From: CAZSDU01 sp964605775
GTDB taxonomy: Bacteria; Bacteroidota; Bacteroidia; Bacteroidales; FEN-979
Reading direction: 5' to 3'
DNA: 60,480 bases
Assembly: GCA_964605775.1 (NCBI GenBank)
Contig: CAZSDU010000018.1
Coordinates: forward strand, 1 to 60,480
The notes below the pieces were generated by a model, which saw only the letters and a list, made by a program, of their open reading frames with translations, was not told the origin of the DNA and ran no database searches. This document shows, in pieces, positions 26,657 through 34,485 of the stretch (its first letter is position 1; the number at the start of each line of letters is the position of its first letter). The position numbers and the translations under genes are program-made.

Positions 26657-28450
26657 ATGGCAAAGAAAATTAATTTAACCATCGATGGTATCAGTGTAAG
26701 TGTGGAGGAAGGGACAACCATCCTCGAAGCTGCCCGTCAACTGAATATCCATATTCCCACCCTTTGTTATCATGAAGACCTCTGTGTTGCAGGAAATTGC
26801 AGGGTTTGCGTGGTAGAACAGGAAAAAGCCAAAACACTTCCTGCAGCCTGTGCAATGCCAGCTTCTGAAGGAATGGTGATATACACCAACAGCATGAAGG
26901 TTCGTATGGCAAGGAAACACATCGTAGAACTGTTATTATCGGAGCATAATGCGGATTGCACCAAATGTTATAAAAACGGGAATTGCGAACTCCAGGGACT
27001 TGCTTCCCAGATGCTTACCGGAGATCATTTATTCCTTGACCTTGTTCCGGATAAGAAATATTCTATCGACATGTTTAACTCGGCCATCATAAAAGATGAC
27101 AGCCGATGCATTCGTTGTCAACGCTGTGTTAGAACATGTGAGGAAATTCAAAGTGTCTCTGCCTTAAGCGTAGCCTATAAGGGCGACAAGATGAAAATAT
27201 CCACTTTCTTTGAGCATCCACTCTTTGAAGTAGTCTGTACCAACTGCGGACAATGTGTGAATCGCTGTCCGACCGGAGCCCTGATCGAGCGTAACTATAT
27301 TGATCAGGTTTGGGATGCCATCTATGATACCACACAACACGTGGTAGTTCAGACCGCACCAGCCGTTCGCATTGCCCTTGGAGAGGCATTGGGTATGCCT
27401 CCGGGAAAAATTGTTACAGGAAAAATGGTTGCTGCACTGAAAAGACTTGGGTTTAATTCAGTCCTTGACACCGATTTTACTGCCGATCTTACCATCATCG
27501 AAGAAGGCAATGAGCTCCTGACACGACTCAAGAAAGCACTGGTTGATAAAGACCCCAGCATTGCCCTGCCGATGACTACATCCTGCTCCCCGGGCTGGAT
27601 AAAATTTATCGAACACACCTTCCCTGAATACCTTCCCAATGTTTCTTCCTGCAAATCGCCCCAACAGATGTTCGGAGCTCTTGCTAAAACATATTACGCC
27701 CAGAAACGGAAACTCGATCCGAAAAATATTGTTTCCGTTTCCATCATGCCATGTACAGCCAAGAAATTCGAGGCCGACCGTCCTGAAATGCGTTCAAGCG
27801 GCTATAAAGATGTGGATTACGTATTAACCACAAGAGAGTTAGCCATCATGATCAAGCAGGCAGGCCTGGATTTTGACTCCCTTCCTGACGAACACTTTGA
27901 CAGCATCATGGGATCCTCCACGGGCGCCGCGGTGATCTTCGGTACTACCGGAGGCGTAATGGAAGCTGCTTTGAGAACGGCTTATGAAGTCGTTACCGGT
28001 CGTGAAGTTCCCTTCGAAGGGTTGAATATAACTCCGGTAAGAGGTTCAGAAGGAGAAATCAGGGAAGCTTCCATTAAAATTGAACGAACCAAACCTGATT
28101 GGAATTTCCTGGAAGGTGTAGAGTTGAAATGTGTGGTTGCCAACGGTCTTGCCAATGCAAAAAAAGTGATGCAGAGCGTTAAAGATGGCTCCGCCAATTA
28201 TCACTTTATTGAAATTATGGCCTGCCCGGGCGGATGCTTGGGAGGCGGAGGACAACCTATTCCCACAAATCCCGAGATACGTTCAAAACGTAAGACAGCA
28301 ATCTATGAAGAAGACATGGGAATGACCATCAGAAAATCTCATGAAAATCCTGATGTGATTGCGATCTACGAGGAGTTTCTGGAAAAACCTCTGGGCCATA
28401 AATCACATGAACTACTCCATACTCACTATACTCCTCGAAAGAGATACTAA
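26657..28450 (+). CDS. hydA: [FeFe]-hydrogenase catalytic subunit HydA, operon 1
   Basis: 597 aa. Domains in order: [2Fe-2S] (Cys37, 48, 51, 65), His-ligated [4Fe-4S] (His97, Cys101, 104, 110), two [4Fe-4S] clusters (Cys151, 154, 157 and Cys194, 197, 200, 204 with crossed partners) and the H-cluster domain. L1 is TSCSPGW: Cys310 is the proton-transfer cysteine, but Ser311 stands where a [4Fe-4S] ligand is expected. A cysteine not found in the other two HydAs is nearby (Cys332 in SSCKSPQQM). L2 is MPCTAKKFE (Cys366) and L3 is MACPGGCLGGGGQP (Cys523, 527). The C-terminal small-subunit-like tail (AIYEEDMGM, then HTHY) is present. It reversibly makes or uses H2. Confidence 0.92.
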   Translation: MAKKINLTIDGISVSVEEGTTILEAARQLNIHIPTLCYHEDLCVAGNCRVCVVEQEKAKTLPAACAMPASEGMVIYTNSMKVRMARKHIVELLLSEHNADCTKCYKNGNCELQGLASQMLTGDHLFLDLVPDKKYSIDMFNSAIIKDDSRCIRCQRCVRTCEEIQSVSALSVAYKGDKMKISTFFEHPLFEVVCTNCGQCVNRCPTGALIERNYIDQVWDAIYDTTQHVVVQTAPAVRIALGEALGMPPGKIVTGKMVAALKRLGFNSVLDTDFTADLTIIEEGNELLTRLKKALVDKDPSIALPMTTSCSPGWIKFIEHTFPEYLPNVSSCKSPQQMFGALAKTYYAQKRKLDPKNIVSVSIMPCTAKKFEADRPEMRSSGYKDVDYVLTTRELAIMIKQAGLDFDSLPDEHFDSIMGSSTGAAVIFGTTGGVMEAALRTAYEVVTGREVPFEGLNITPVRGSEGEIREASIKIERTKPDWNFLEGVELKCVVANGLANAKKVMQSVKDGSANYHFIEIMACPGGCLGGGGQPIPTNPEIRSKRKTAIYEEDMGMTIRKSHENPDVIAIYEEFLEKPLGHKSHELLHTHYTPRKRY

Positions 28451-28467
28451 CCCCTCTAAATTGTTTT

Positions 28468-28497
28468 AAGCTGCACCAGAAAGTGCAGCTTTTTTTT
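28468..28497 (+). terminator. Rho-independent terminator of hydrogenase operon 1
   Basis: Nine-base-pair stem AAGCTGCAC / GTGCAGCTT with a CAGAAA loop, running into eight T. It lies 18 bases after the hydA stop. Confidence 0.9.
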
Positions 28498-28501
28498 CGC
28501 T

Positions 28502-28528
28502 AAAAAGGCTGCCGGAAATCCGGCAGCC
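28502..28528 (-). terminator. Minus-strand terminator of the 28573 gene
   Basis: Perfect 9-bp stem GGCTGCCGG / CCGGCAGCC with a 4-base loop. On the minus strand it is followed by TTTTT. It ends transcription of the minus-strand gene and sits back to back with the hydA terminator. Confidence 0.85.
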
Positions 28529-28572
28529 TGCGCAATGATAATCAAAATTACAGGTATTAAAACGAAAGAAAA

Positions 28573-29259
28573 TTATATCTCAGGCGTATTTTGTTTTTCA
28601 TCTGACAGTGGAAGAGGCTTTTCAGGTATTGCAGGAGGAAGCGGGAGTCCAGGTTGAGCCCGTTCGTAGATGATCTTCTTTTTCTTATTTCCTTTTCCAA
28701 GATGACCAAATGAGCGGGGTTGCTTAATTACAACAATACGATCTTGCTGGTCGAAAAAAGGAGCATCCTCGATATCAATGATAATTCTTTTCCCACCTTT
28801 TCGATCTTTAACAGAATAACTTTTCACTCTTTCCATGGGTATTCTGCCTATAATATCGGATAAATCGCCCTGACCCCTTTGAGACATCCTCATTTCAGGT
28901 ATGGGAAAAAGATGCTTGCCATTGAAATCCGAAAACTTTTCAATATCCATATCAGGCAAGCAGGGCATATCAAATCTGAAATCCATTTCATCAAATCCAA
29001 ATTTCATGCCTTTCATTTTTTTAAGTTCTTTCAGCATGGCTTGTAGTTCCTCATGATCAATCCCAGAGGTTATATCGAAAGCTGTATCGATCACCTTGGT
29101 GTTCCCATCCTCTTCAGAAAGAATTTTTAAGCGTACTGTCTTCTTTGATTCCTTGATATCTTTTTCCTGGGCATTGACTGGATGAAGAAGAAAAATAAAA
29201 AACACCCATAGCAAGCCCGCTGCTAAAATGTATTTTCCTGGAAAGAGTTGTTTTTTCAT
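28573..29259 (-). CDS. Hypothetical exported protein beside the two-component pair
   Basis: 228 aa. Signal peptide ILAAGLLWVFFIFLLHPVNA, then a periplasmic region without a family I recognise. Features are a Met- and Asp-rich part (KKMKGMKFGFDEMDFRFDMP), a charged PDZ-like or beta segment (IIIDIEDAPFFDQQDRIVVI), a basic patch (GKGNKKKKIIYE) and a Pro-rich tail (AQPGLPLPPAIPEKPLPL). It diverges from the sensor kinase at 29392 and shares the 132-base upstream region with its GTTAA repeats. It may therefore be a target or a periplasmic partner of that system. Function unknown. Confidence 0.65.
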   Translation of the reverse strand: MKKQLFPGKYILAAGLLWVFFIFLLHPVNAQEKDIKESKKTVRLKILSEEDGNTKVIDTAFDITSGIDHEELQAMLKELKKMKGMKFGFDEMDFRFDMPCLPDMDIEKFSDFNGKHLFPIPEMRMSQRGQGDLSDIIGRIPMERVKSYSVKDRKGGKRIIIDIEDAPFFDQQDRIVVIKQPRSFGHLGKGNKKKKIIYERAQPGLPLPPAIPEKPLPLSDEKQNTPEI

Positions 29260-29306
29260 GATAATTTATTTTATTGGTTATGATGCAAAACTATACCAAG
29301 GATTCA

Positions 29307-29352
29307 GGTTAAAATGTTAATGGAGCGTTAAAAATGGTTAAGGAAACGTTAA
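29307..29352. promoter_or_regulatory. Five phased GTTAA direct repeats (likely response-regulator site)
   Basis: GTTAA begins at 29308, 29316, 29327, 29337 and 29348, so the last four spacings are 11, 10 and 11 bases, one DNA turn each. Direct repeats spaced about one turn apart are the usual binding pattern of OmpR-family regulators. The site lies between the divergent 28573 gene and the kinase-regulator pair, which encodes such a regulator. Confidence 0.6.
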
Positions 29353-29391
29353 TCATTAAAAATCAGAACTTCAATTGCCTATTTTTGCTCT

Positions 29392-31188
29392 ATGAATAAG
29401 AAAATGCTATATATCCTGATCGCTTCCATCTGTATCTCACTGATCGGGATCATTTTTGTCCAATTCCTGTGGATCCATGATGCCTTCCAGATCAAAGAAG
29501 CACAATTTAACCGTAGTGTCAATGAAGCGCTGGGAAATGCCGTCAACAAATTGGAGACGAGAGAAAACATGTTCTTCATCAGCAGAAATTTTGAAGGAGA
29601 TAGTATTATGTCCATCGTTCAGGCATTTACAAAAGACACTAACCGGCTAATGAAAAAGAAACTTGATTCCTTAATACAATTGAACGAGATTTTGTACGCC
29701 TCTCAAATGCCTCCTCCCCCTCCAGCTCCCCGGATCTATCATACCCCGCCAGGTTATATGCATTATTCTTACCAAATTCATATTCAACCTGAATTGATGG
29801 ACTCCGCATTCACTACCATGCACGAATTCAATTCATTCGACCCTGATGTTGGTGTATGGGAAGTGGATTTTTCTTTCGATGATCAAATCCGTCAGATGGA
29901 TTCCATTTTTGAAATGAATCAACGTATTTTTGAGATTCAGGCTTTTGGTAAGCCCCTTTCAGATAGACTGGATTTTCAGAAATCAAAAAGAAAACAAGGG
30001 AAAAAGTCATCATTCGACAAAAACATCAGACGATTGGATGAAAAGGCAAAAAAAATTCAGAATTTTATAAAAAAAATGGCCATCGAGCTGGAAGCTCGTC
30101 CCGCTCCAATCCAGCAACGAATAAATAAAAAAAACCTGCAATCATACCTGCAGGAAGCAATCACTGATAAAGGGATCGAACTCCCCTTTGAGTTCGCCGT
30201 TTATACTCCATCCGATGAAAATAATCTCATACCCATTCAATCCAATGGCTTTAAAAAGGAAAACCTTTCCACAGAACATCGTGTTTCACTTTTCCCCAAT
30301 GATTTATTTAAAAAGCCTGATGTATTGCTTGTATATTTTCCCGGTCAGAAATCACATGTATTTAAATCGCTATCTTTATTATTGATCGGGTCCGTATTGT
30401 TTACCCTCATTATCGTACTGTCATCCGGAGCCAGCATTGTAGTAATGATCCGCCAAAAAAAGATCTCGGAAATAAAAACCGATTTCATTAACAATATGAC
30501 CCATGAATTTAAAACCCCTATAGCCACCATTTCAATTGCCGCTGATTCTATCAATAATCCAAGGGTCATTGATGAACCTGAAAAAATACGGGGGTATACC
30601 CGTATCATCAAGGAAGAAAATAACCGGATGAATGCCCGTGTGGAACAGGTGCTTCAAATGGCTTTACTTGATAGCCGCGATTTCAAACTAAATACTGCAG
30701 TAGTGGATATGCACTCCCTCATTGAAGTGGCAGCTTCACATTTCAGACTTCAGATTGAAAAGCGACAGGGAAAACTTACCTTACAATTCTCTGCCACCCA
30801 TGCTATCGTTGAAGCAGATGAGGATCATATGCGTAACGTGATCATAAATCTTTTGGATAATGCCAATAAATATTCGGCCTCAAATCCTGAAATTCTTATT
30901 TCCACCCTTAACCGTTCTGGGAAGTTTTTCTTTGCCGTTGAAGATCACGGAATGGGAATGAACCATGAAACTCAATATAAAATTTTTGATAAATTTTTCA
31001 GGGTAACCACGGGAAACATTCACATGACCAAAGGATTCGGACTGGGACTCAGCTATGTTAAAGCCATTGTTCTGGCCCATAAAGGTGAAATCGGATTATC
31101 TAGCGAAATCGGAAAGGGCAGCCGGTTCGAAATTGGCCTGCCATACGTTCAGGAACCCAGACTGACAGGAAACGGGAATAATCCCTAA
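29392..31188 (+). CDS. Membrane sensor histidine kinase (RprX-like)
   Basis: 598 aa. Membrane segment 1 is at residues 5-25 (LYILIASICISLIGIIFVQF), followed by a periplasmic sensor region of about 300 residues with a Pro-rich stretch (MPPPPPAPRIYHTPPGYMHY), segment 2 near residue 325, then HisKA and HATPase domains. The phospho-acceptor is in NMTHEFKTPIATIS, the N box is NLLDNANKYS, and the G boxes are VEDHGMGM and GFGLGLSYV. Partner of the regulator at 31222. The whole arrangement resembles Bacteroides RprX. A TATTTTTG element ends only 5 bases before the start codon. Confidence 0.9.
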   Translation: MNKKMLYILIASICISLIGIIFVQFLWIHDAFQIKEAQFNRSVNEALGNAVNKLETRENMFFISRNFEGDSIMSIVQAFTKDTNRLMKKKLDSLIQLNEILYASQMPPPPPAPRIYHTPPGYMHYSYQIHIQPELMDSAFTTMHEFNSFDPDVGVWEVDFSFDDQIRQMDSIFEMNQRIFEIQAFGKPLSDRLDFQKSKRKQGKKSSFDKNIRRLDEKAKKIQNFIKKMAIELEARPAPIQQRINKKNLQSYLQEAITDKGIELPFEFAVYTPSDENNLIPIQSNGFKKENLSTEHRVSLFPNDLFKKPDVLLVYFPGQKSHVFKSLSLLLIGSVLFTLIIVLSSGASIVVMIRQKKISEIKTDFINNMTHEFKTPIATISIAADSINNPRVIDEPEKIRGYTRIIKEENNRMNARVEQVLQMALLDSRDFKLNTAVVDMHSLIEVAASHFRLQIEKRQGKLTLQFSATHAIVEADEDHMRNVIINLLDNANKYSASNPEILISTLNRSGKFFFAVEDHGMGMNHETQYKIFDKFFRVTTGNIHMTKGFGLGLSYVKAIVLAHKGEIGLSSEIGKGSRFEIGLPYVQEPRLTGNGNNP

Positions 31189-31221
31189 TTTTATCCATCA
31201 AAGAAGAGAAGGAGGAATGCA

Positions 31222-31917
31222 ATGAACAACAAAATAAAAATCCTGCTGGTCGAAGATGATCCCAACTTCGGGTCTATCCTGAAGTCATACCTTGAGCTGA
31301 ATGATTTCGAAGTAATCCTGAAAAGTGACGGAAAACAAGGACTTTCTGCCTTTAAAAGCGAAACCGTGGACATCTGTATCCTGGATGTGATGATGCCAGA
31401 GATGGATGGATTTACCCTTGCCAGAGAAATTAAAAAAACCAACAGTAATATCCCTTTTATCTTTCTCACTGCAAAAACATTGAAAACAGATATGCTCGAG
31501 GGATTCCGGACAGGAGCTGATGATTATATCACCAAACCCTTTGATTCAGAAGTGTTGTTATATAAGCTCATGGCGATCCTGAAAAGACACCCAAAGGTAG
31601 AAGAGAGCGACTCAATGCTAAAAGAAATCCCGGTGGGAAAGTTTACTTTTAATTATGCCCTGCGTACCTTAAGTATCCACGATACAACTCAACAATTATC
31701 TCCAAAAGAAGCCAGCTTACTGCGAATGCTTTGTACCTCCAAAGAAGGAATATTAACCAGAAAAGATGCTCTTGAAAAAATTTGGGGAACTGATAATTAC
31801 TTCAATGGAAGAAGCATGGACGTTTTTATCGCCCGCTTGAGAAAATATCTCAAAGCCGATCCCTCTATAGAAATTGCCAACATTCATGGCAACGGTTTCC
31901 GTTTGATCCGGATATAA
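31222..31917 (+). CDS. OmpR-family response regulator (RprY-like)
   Basis: 231 aa. Receiver domain 1-120 with acidic pocket LLVEDDPN, phospho-acceptor in ICILDVMMPEMDG, and the conserved Lys in YITKPFD. Residues 130-231 are a winged-helix DNA-binding domain (LSPKEASLLRMLC, then RSMDVFIARLRKYL). A clear Shine-Dalgarno AAGGAGG at 31209-31215, unusual for this phylum, supports the start. It probably binds the GTTAA repeats upstream of the kinase gene. Confidence 0.93.
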   Translation: MNNKIKILLVEDDPNFGSILKSYLELNDFEVILKSDGKQGLSAFKSETVDICILDVMMPEMDGFTLAREIKKTNSNIPFIFLTAKTLKTDMLEGFRTGADDYITKPFDSEVLLYKLMAILKRHPKVEESDSMLKEIPVGKFTFNYALRTLSIHDTTQQLSPKEASLLRMLCTSKEGILTRKDALEKIWGTDNYFNGRSMDVFIARLRKYLKADPSIEIANIHGNGFRLIRI

Positions 31918-32011
31918 AGCAGGAAAGCATTTCAAAATAGCATTTTTTTAATTAAAAATTTCATTCAGTACATTGAATTATCATGTTTTATGTTTTCAAT
32001 CATGTTAATAT

Positions 32012-32046
32012 GTGTGAATTTATTAACAATGTGAATAATTTAACAT
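32012..32046 (+). promoter_or_regulatory. Two abutting Rex-like operators
   Basis: Site one (32012-32029) is GTGTGAA-TTTA-TTAACAA, 13 of 14 positions to TTGTKAA-N4-TTMACAA. Site two (32029-32046) is ATGTGAA-TAAT-TTAACAT, 12 of 14. They share one base, so their centres are 17 bp apart. They end 6 bases before the -33 element of the operon 2 promoter. Confidence 0.6.
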
Positions 32047-32052
32047 AAAATA

Positions 32053-32084
32053 TTTGCACAAGATTATTTGGATTTGTATTTTTG
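32053..32084 (+). promoter_or_regulatory. Promoter of hydrogenase operon 2
   Basis: TTTG (32053-32056), exactly 20 bases, TATTTTTG (32077-32084). Both elements and spacing match the Bacteroidota consensus. Transcription would start near 32091. Confidence 0.75.
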
Positions 32085-32108
32085 TACCCGAAATGAAGTT
32101 CCGATACC

Positions 32109-32135
32109 TTTTTTCATTTTAGAATAATGAAAAAA
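32109..32135 (+). promoter_or_regulatory. Inverted repeat in the operon 2 leader
   Basis: TTTTTTCATT (32109-32118) and AATGAAAAAA (32126-32135) are a perfect 10-bp inverted repeat with a 7-base centre. It lies in the transcribed leader. It could be an operator or an RNA hairpin; A/T richness makes the hairpin weak. Confidence 0.45.
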
Positions 32136-32153
32136 ACGAGATAAAAATTTATG

Positions 32154-32171
32154 TTGTGAAAGCAATAACAA
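32154..32171 (+). promoter_or_regulatory. Third Rex-like operator, in the operon 2 leader
   Basis: TTGTGAA-AGCA-ATAACAA matches the Rex consensus at 13 of 14 positions and lies about 65 bases after the predicted transcription start. Confidence 0.5.
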
Positions 32172-32264
32172 GATTACAAAGTAATCATAAAAATTTGCAT
32201 TTTTGCATCAAGGGTCTACCCATGAAAAGCATATTCAGATAGTATGTATATAAGTTAATCATGT

Positions 32265-32663
32265 ATGGAAAAGATAAAATCTGTAGCCGAGTTAAAAAGC
32301 ATGCAGCAAAACCTGAAGTCGAAAATTGATCCAAGGGGGCAAGGCACTGATGCTGATCCACTGATCCAGGTGAAGGTTGCCATGGCAACCTGTGGAATTG
32401 CTTCTGGTGCAAAGGAAGTGATGGAAGCTTTTGTGGAAGAGTTTGCCAAACGTAATATACATGCAACGGTCACCAAAACCGGCTGTATGGGATATTGCTA
32501 TGCAGAACCCACTGTTGAAATAAGCAAACCGGGTTATGAGCCGATTACATTCGGATATGTGGATATTAAAAAAGCATCCAGGCTTATTGATAAATTTATT
32601 CTGAACAATGAACTGGTAGAAGGCATTATCCCTGTGAATTACGAATCGATTGATAAACCATAA
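32265..32663 (+). CDS. Thioredoxin-like ferredoxin subunit (HndB-like), operon 2
   Basis: 132 aa. It resembles HndB of the four-subunit hydrogenase of Desulfovibrio. The core is VKVAMATCGIASGAKEVMEA followed by TKTGCMGYCYAEP. Three of the four usual [2Fe-2S] cysteines are present; the first of the C-x4-C pair is Val. First gene of operon 2. Its stop lies 17 bases before the chosen HydB start at 32680. Role in electron transfer or assembly is inferred from its place. Confidence 0.82.
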   Translation: MEKIKSVAELKSMQQNLKSKIDPRGQGTDADPLIQVKVAMATCGIASGAKEVMEAFVEEFAKRNIHATVTKTGCMGYCYAEPTVEISKPGYEPITFGYVDIKKASRLIDKFILNNELVEGIIPVNYESIDKP

Positions 32664-32679
32664 ATCCGGGAATCGAATA

Positions 32680-34473
32680 ATGACAAAAATAAAATACCAT
32701 ATCCTCGTTTGCGGCGGCTCGGTATGTCAAGCCTCCCAGAGTGAAAACCTCCTGAACGCTTTTCAGGAGAGAATTTCGGAAAAAGGGCTTGAAACCGTAG
32801 TTCAGGTGATTAAAACCGGTTGTTTTGGTTTCTGTGAAAAAGGCCCCATTGTTAACATACTTCCGGATAATACTTTCTATCTCAAAGTTACTCCTGAAGA
32901 CTGCAATGATATCCTTGAGGAACACATTCTTAAAGGAAAAACAGTCAATCGTTTGTTGTCGGATAACCCTGTTGCCAATGAAGGCATCCGCGATTCGAAA
33001 CCCAAACAGCTTCCAAGGAAACAAATCAGGATCGCGTTACGAAACTGTGGTTTTATCAATCCCGAGAATATTGATGAATACATTGCCAGGGATGGCTATC
33101 AGGCGATAGGAAAAGTACTGACTGAACTATCCCCCGAAGCCACGATTGAAATCATAAAAAAATCTGGTCTTCGCGGCCGCGGAGGAGGAGGCTTCCCGAC
33201 CGGATTGAAATGGGAAATCACAAGAAAAGTCGAATCCGATCAGAAATATGTTGTCTGTAATGCAGATGAAGGTGATCCGGGCGCATTTATGGACCGATCT
33301 GTCCTGGAGGGAGATCCCCATACCGTGCTTGAGGCCATGGCCATCAATGGGTACTGTACAGGGGCTGACAAGGGACTGATATACATCCGTGCTGAATACC
33401 CGCTTGCTGTTGAGCGTCTCAAAATTGCCATGAAGCAGGCAAGAGAATATGGTTTGCTTGGAAAGGATATTTTAGGCACAGGTTTTAATTTTGATATTGA
33501 GATCCGTTATGGTGCCGGAGCGTTTGTCTGCGGTGAAGAAACGGCCCTCATTCATTCGATGGAAGGCTTGAGGGGTGAACCCACATTCAAACCTCCTTTC
33601 CCTTCAGAATCAGGTTTTTTGGGTAAACCAACCAATGTCAATAATGTCGAGACCTATGCCAATATTCCTGTCATCATCAATAAAGGGGCTGATTGGTTTG
33701 CCCATATCGGAACGGAAAAGTCGAAAGGCACGAAAGTCTTTGCCCTGGCAGGAAAAATCAATAATGTTGGCCTGATTGAAGTTCCCATGGGTATTACCCT
33801 CAGGGAGGTCATCTATGAAATCGGAGGCGGAATTAAAAATGACCGGAAGTTTAAAGCCGTTCAAACGGGTGGTCCTTCCGGTGGTATGCTAACTGAAAAA
33901 GATCTGGATACACCTATAGACTATGACAACCTCATTGCAGCCGGTTCCATGATGGGCTCCGGAGGTATGATTGTCATGGATGAAGATGACTGTATGGTTG
34001 CTATGGCTAAATTCTATCTGGAATTTACCGTTGAAGAATCCTGTGGAAAATGTTCCCCATGCCGGATTGGTAATAAGCGTTTATTTGAAATGCTTGAAAA
34101 GATAACTAACGGGCATGCACTTCCTGAAGATCTTGATAAATTAAGAAATCTGAGCAATGTCATCAAGGACACTTCGCTTTGCGGACTTGGACAGACTTCA
34201 CCAAACCCTGTACTTTCGTCCCTCGACAATTTTTACCATGAGTACCTTGAGCATGTTATGGATAAAAAGTGCCGGGCAGGTAATTGCAAAGCCCTCATGC
34301 AATACATTATCAATCCAGACAACTGCATCGGCTGTACCCTTTGTGCAAGAAATTGCCCTGTCAATGCCATTTCAGGCGAGCGTAAGCAAGCCCACTTTAT
34401 TGATCAGGAAAAATGTATCAAATGTGGCGCCTGTATGGAGAAATGTAAGTTCAATGCAATTTTTGTTAAATAA
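32680..34473 (+). CDS. hydB: [FeFe]-hydrogenase flavin subunit HydB (long form), operon 2
   Basis: 597 aa from the ATG at 32680; a TTG at 32650 would overlap the previous gene. N-terminal thioredoxin-like [2Fe-2S] domain (VCGGSVC, later TGCFGFC). The NuoF core has LRGRGGGGFPTGLKW, CNADEGDPGAFMDRS and [4Fe-4S] ligands ESCGKCSPCRIG. A C-terminal ferredoxin domain has two [4Fe-4S] motifs (CIGCTLCARNCP, CIKCGACMEKC). This three-part layout is that of HydB from electron-bifurcating hydrogenases, which couple NADH and reduced ferredoxin to H2. Confidence 0.92.
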   Translation: MTKIKYHILVCGGSVCQASQSENLLNAFQERISEKGLETVVQVIKTGCFGFCEKGPIVNILPDNTFYLKVTPEDCNDILEEHILKGKTVNRLLSDNPVANEGIRDSKPKQLPRKQIRIALRNCGFINPENIDEYIARDGYQAIGKVLTELSPEATIEIIKKSGLRGRGGGGFPTGLKWEITRKVESDQKYVVCNADEGDPGAFMDRSVLEGDPHTVLEAMAINGYCTGADKGLIYIRAEYPLAVERLKIAMKQAREYGLLGKDILGTGFNFDIEIRYGAGAFVCGEETALIHSMEGLRGEPTFKPPFPSESGFLGKPTNVNNVETYANIPVIINKGADWFAHIGTEKSKGTKVFALAGKINNVGLIEVPMGITLREVIYEIGGGIKNDRKFKAVQTGGPSGGMLTEKDLDTPIDYDNLIAAGSMMGSGGMIVMDEDDCMVAMAKFYLEFTVEESCGKCSPCRIGNKRLFEMLEKITNGHALPEDLDKLRNLSNVIKDTSLCGLGQTSPNPVLSSLDNFYHEYLEHVMDKKCRAGNCKALMQYIINPDNCIGCTLCARNCPVNAISGERKQAHFIDQEKCIKCGACMEKCKFNAIFVK

Positions 34474-34485
34474 CAGGAGGAATAC

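Larger units (their letters stand above)
31918..32264. other. 347-base upstream region of hydrogenase operon 2
   Basis: No gene is seen here. The stretch is AT-rich and holds three Rex-like operators, one good promoter and a 10-bp inverted repeat in the leader, each listed separately. The message would have a leader of about 170 bases. Confidence 0.75.

Noticed and set aside
27584..27589. Possible sequencing error or selenocysteine in L1 of HydA1
   Set aside because: The codons are TGC TCC, a normal Cys and Ser with no stop, and the surrounding frame is clean. The Ser is taken as real.
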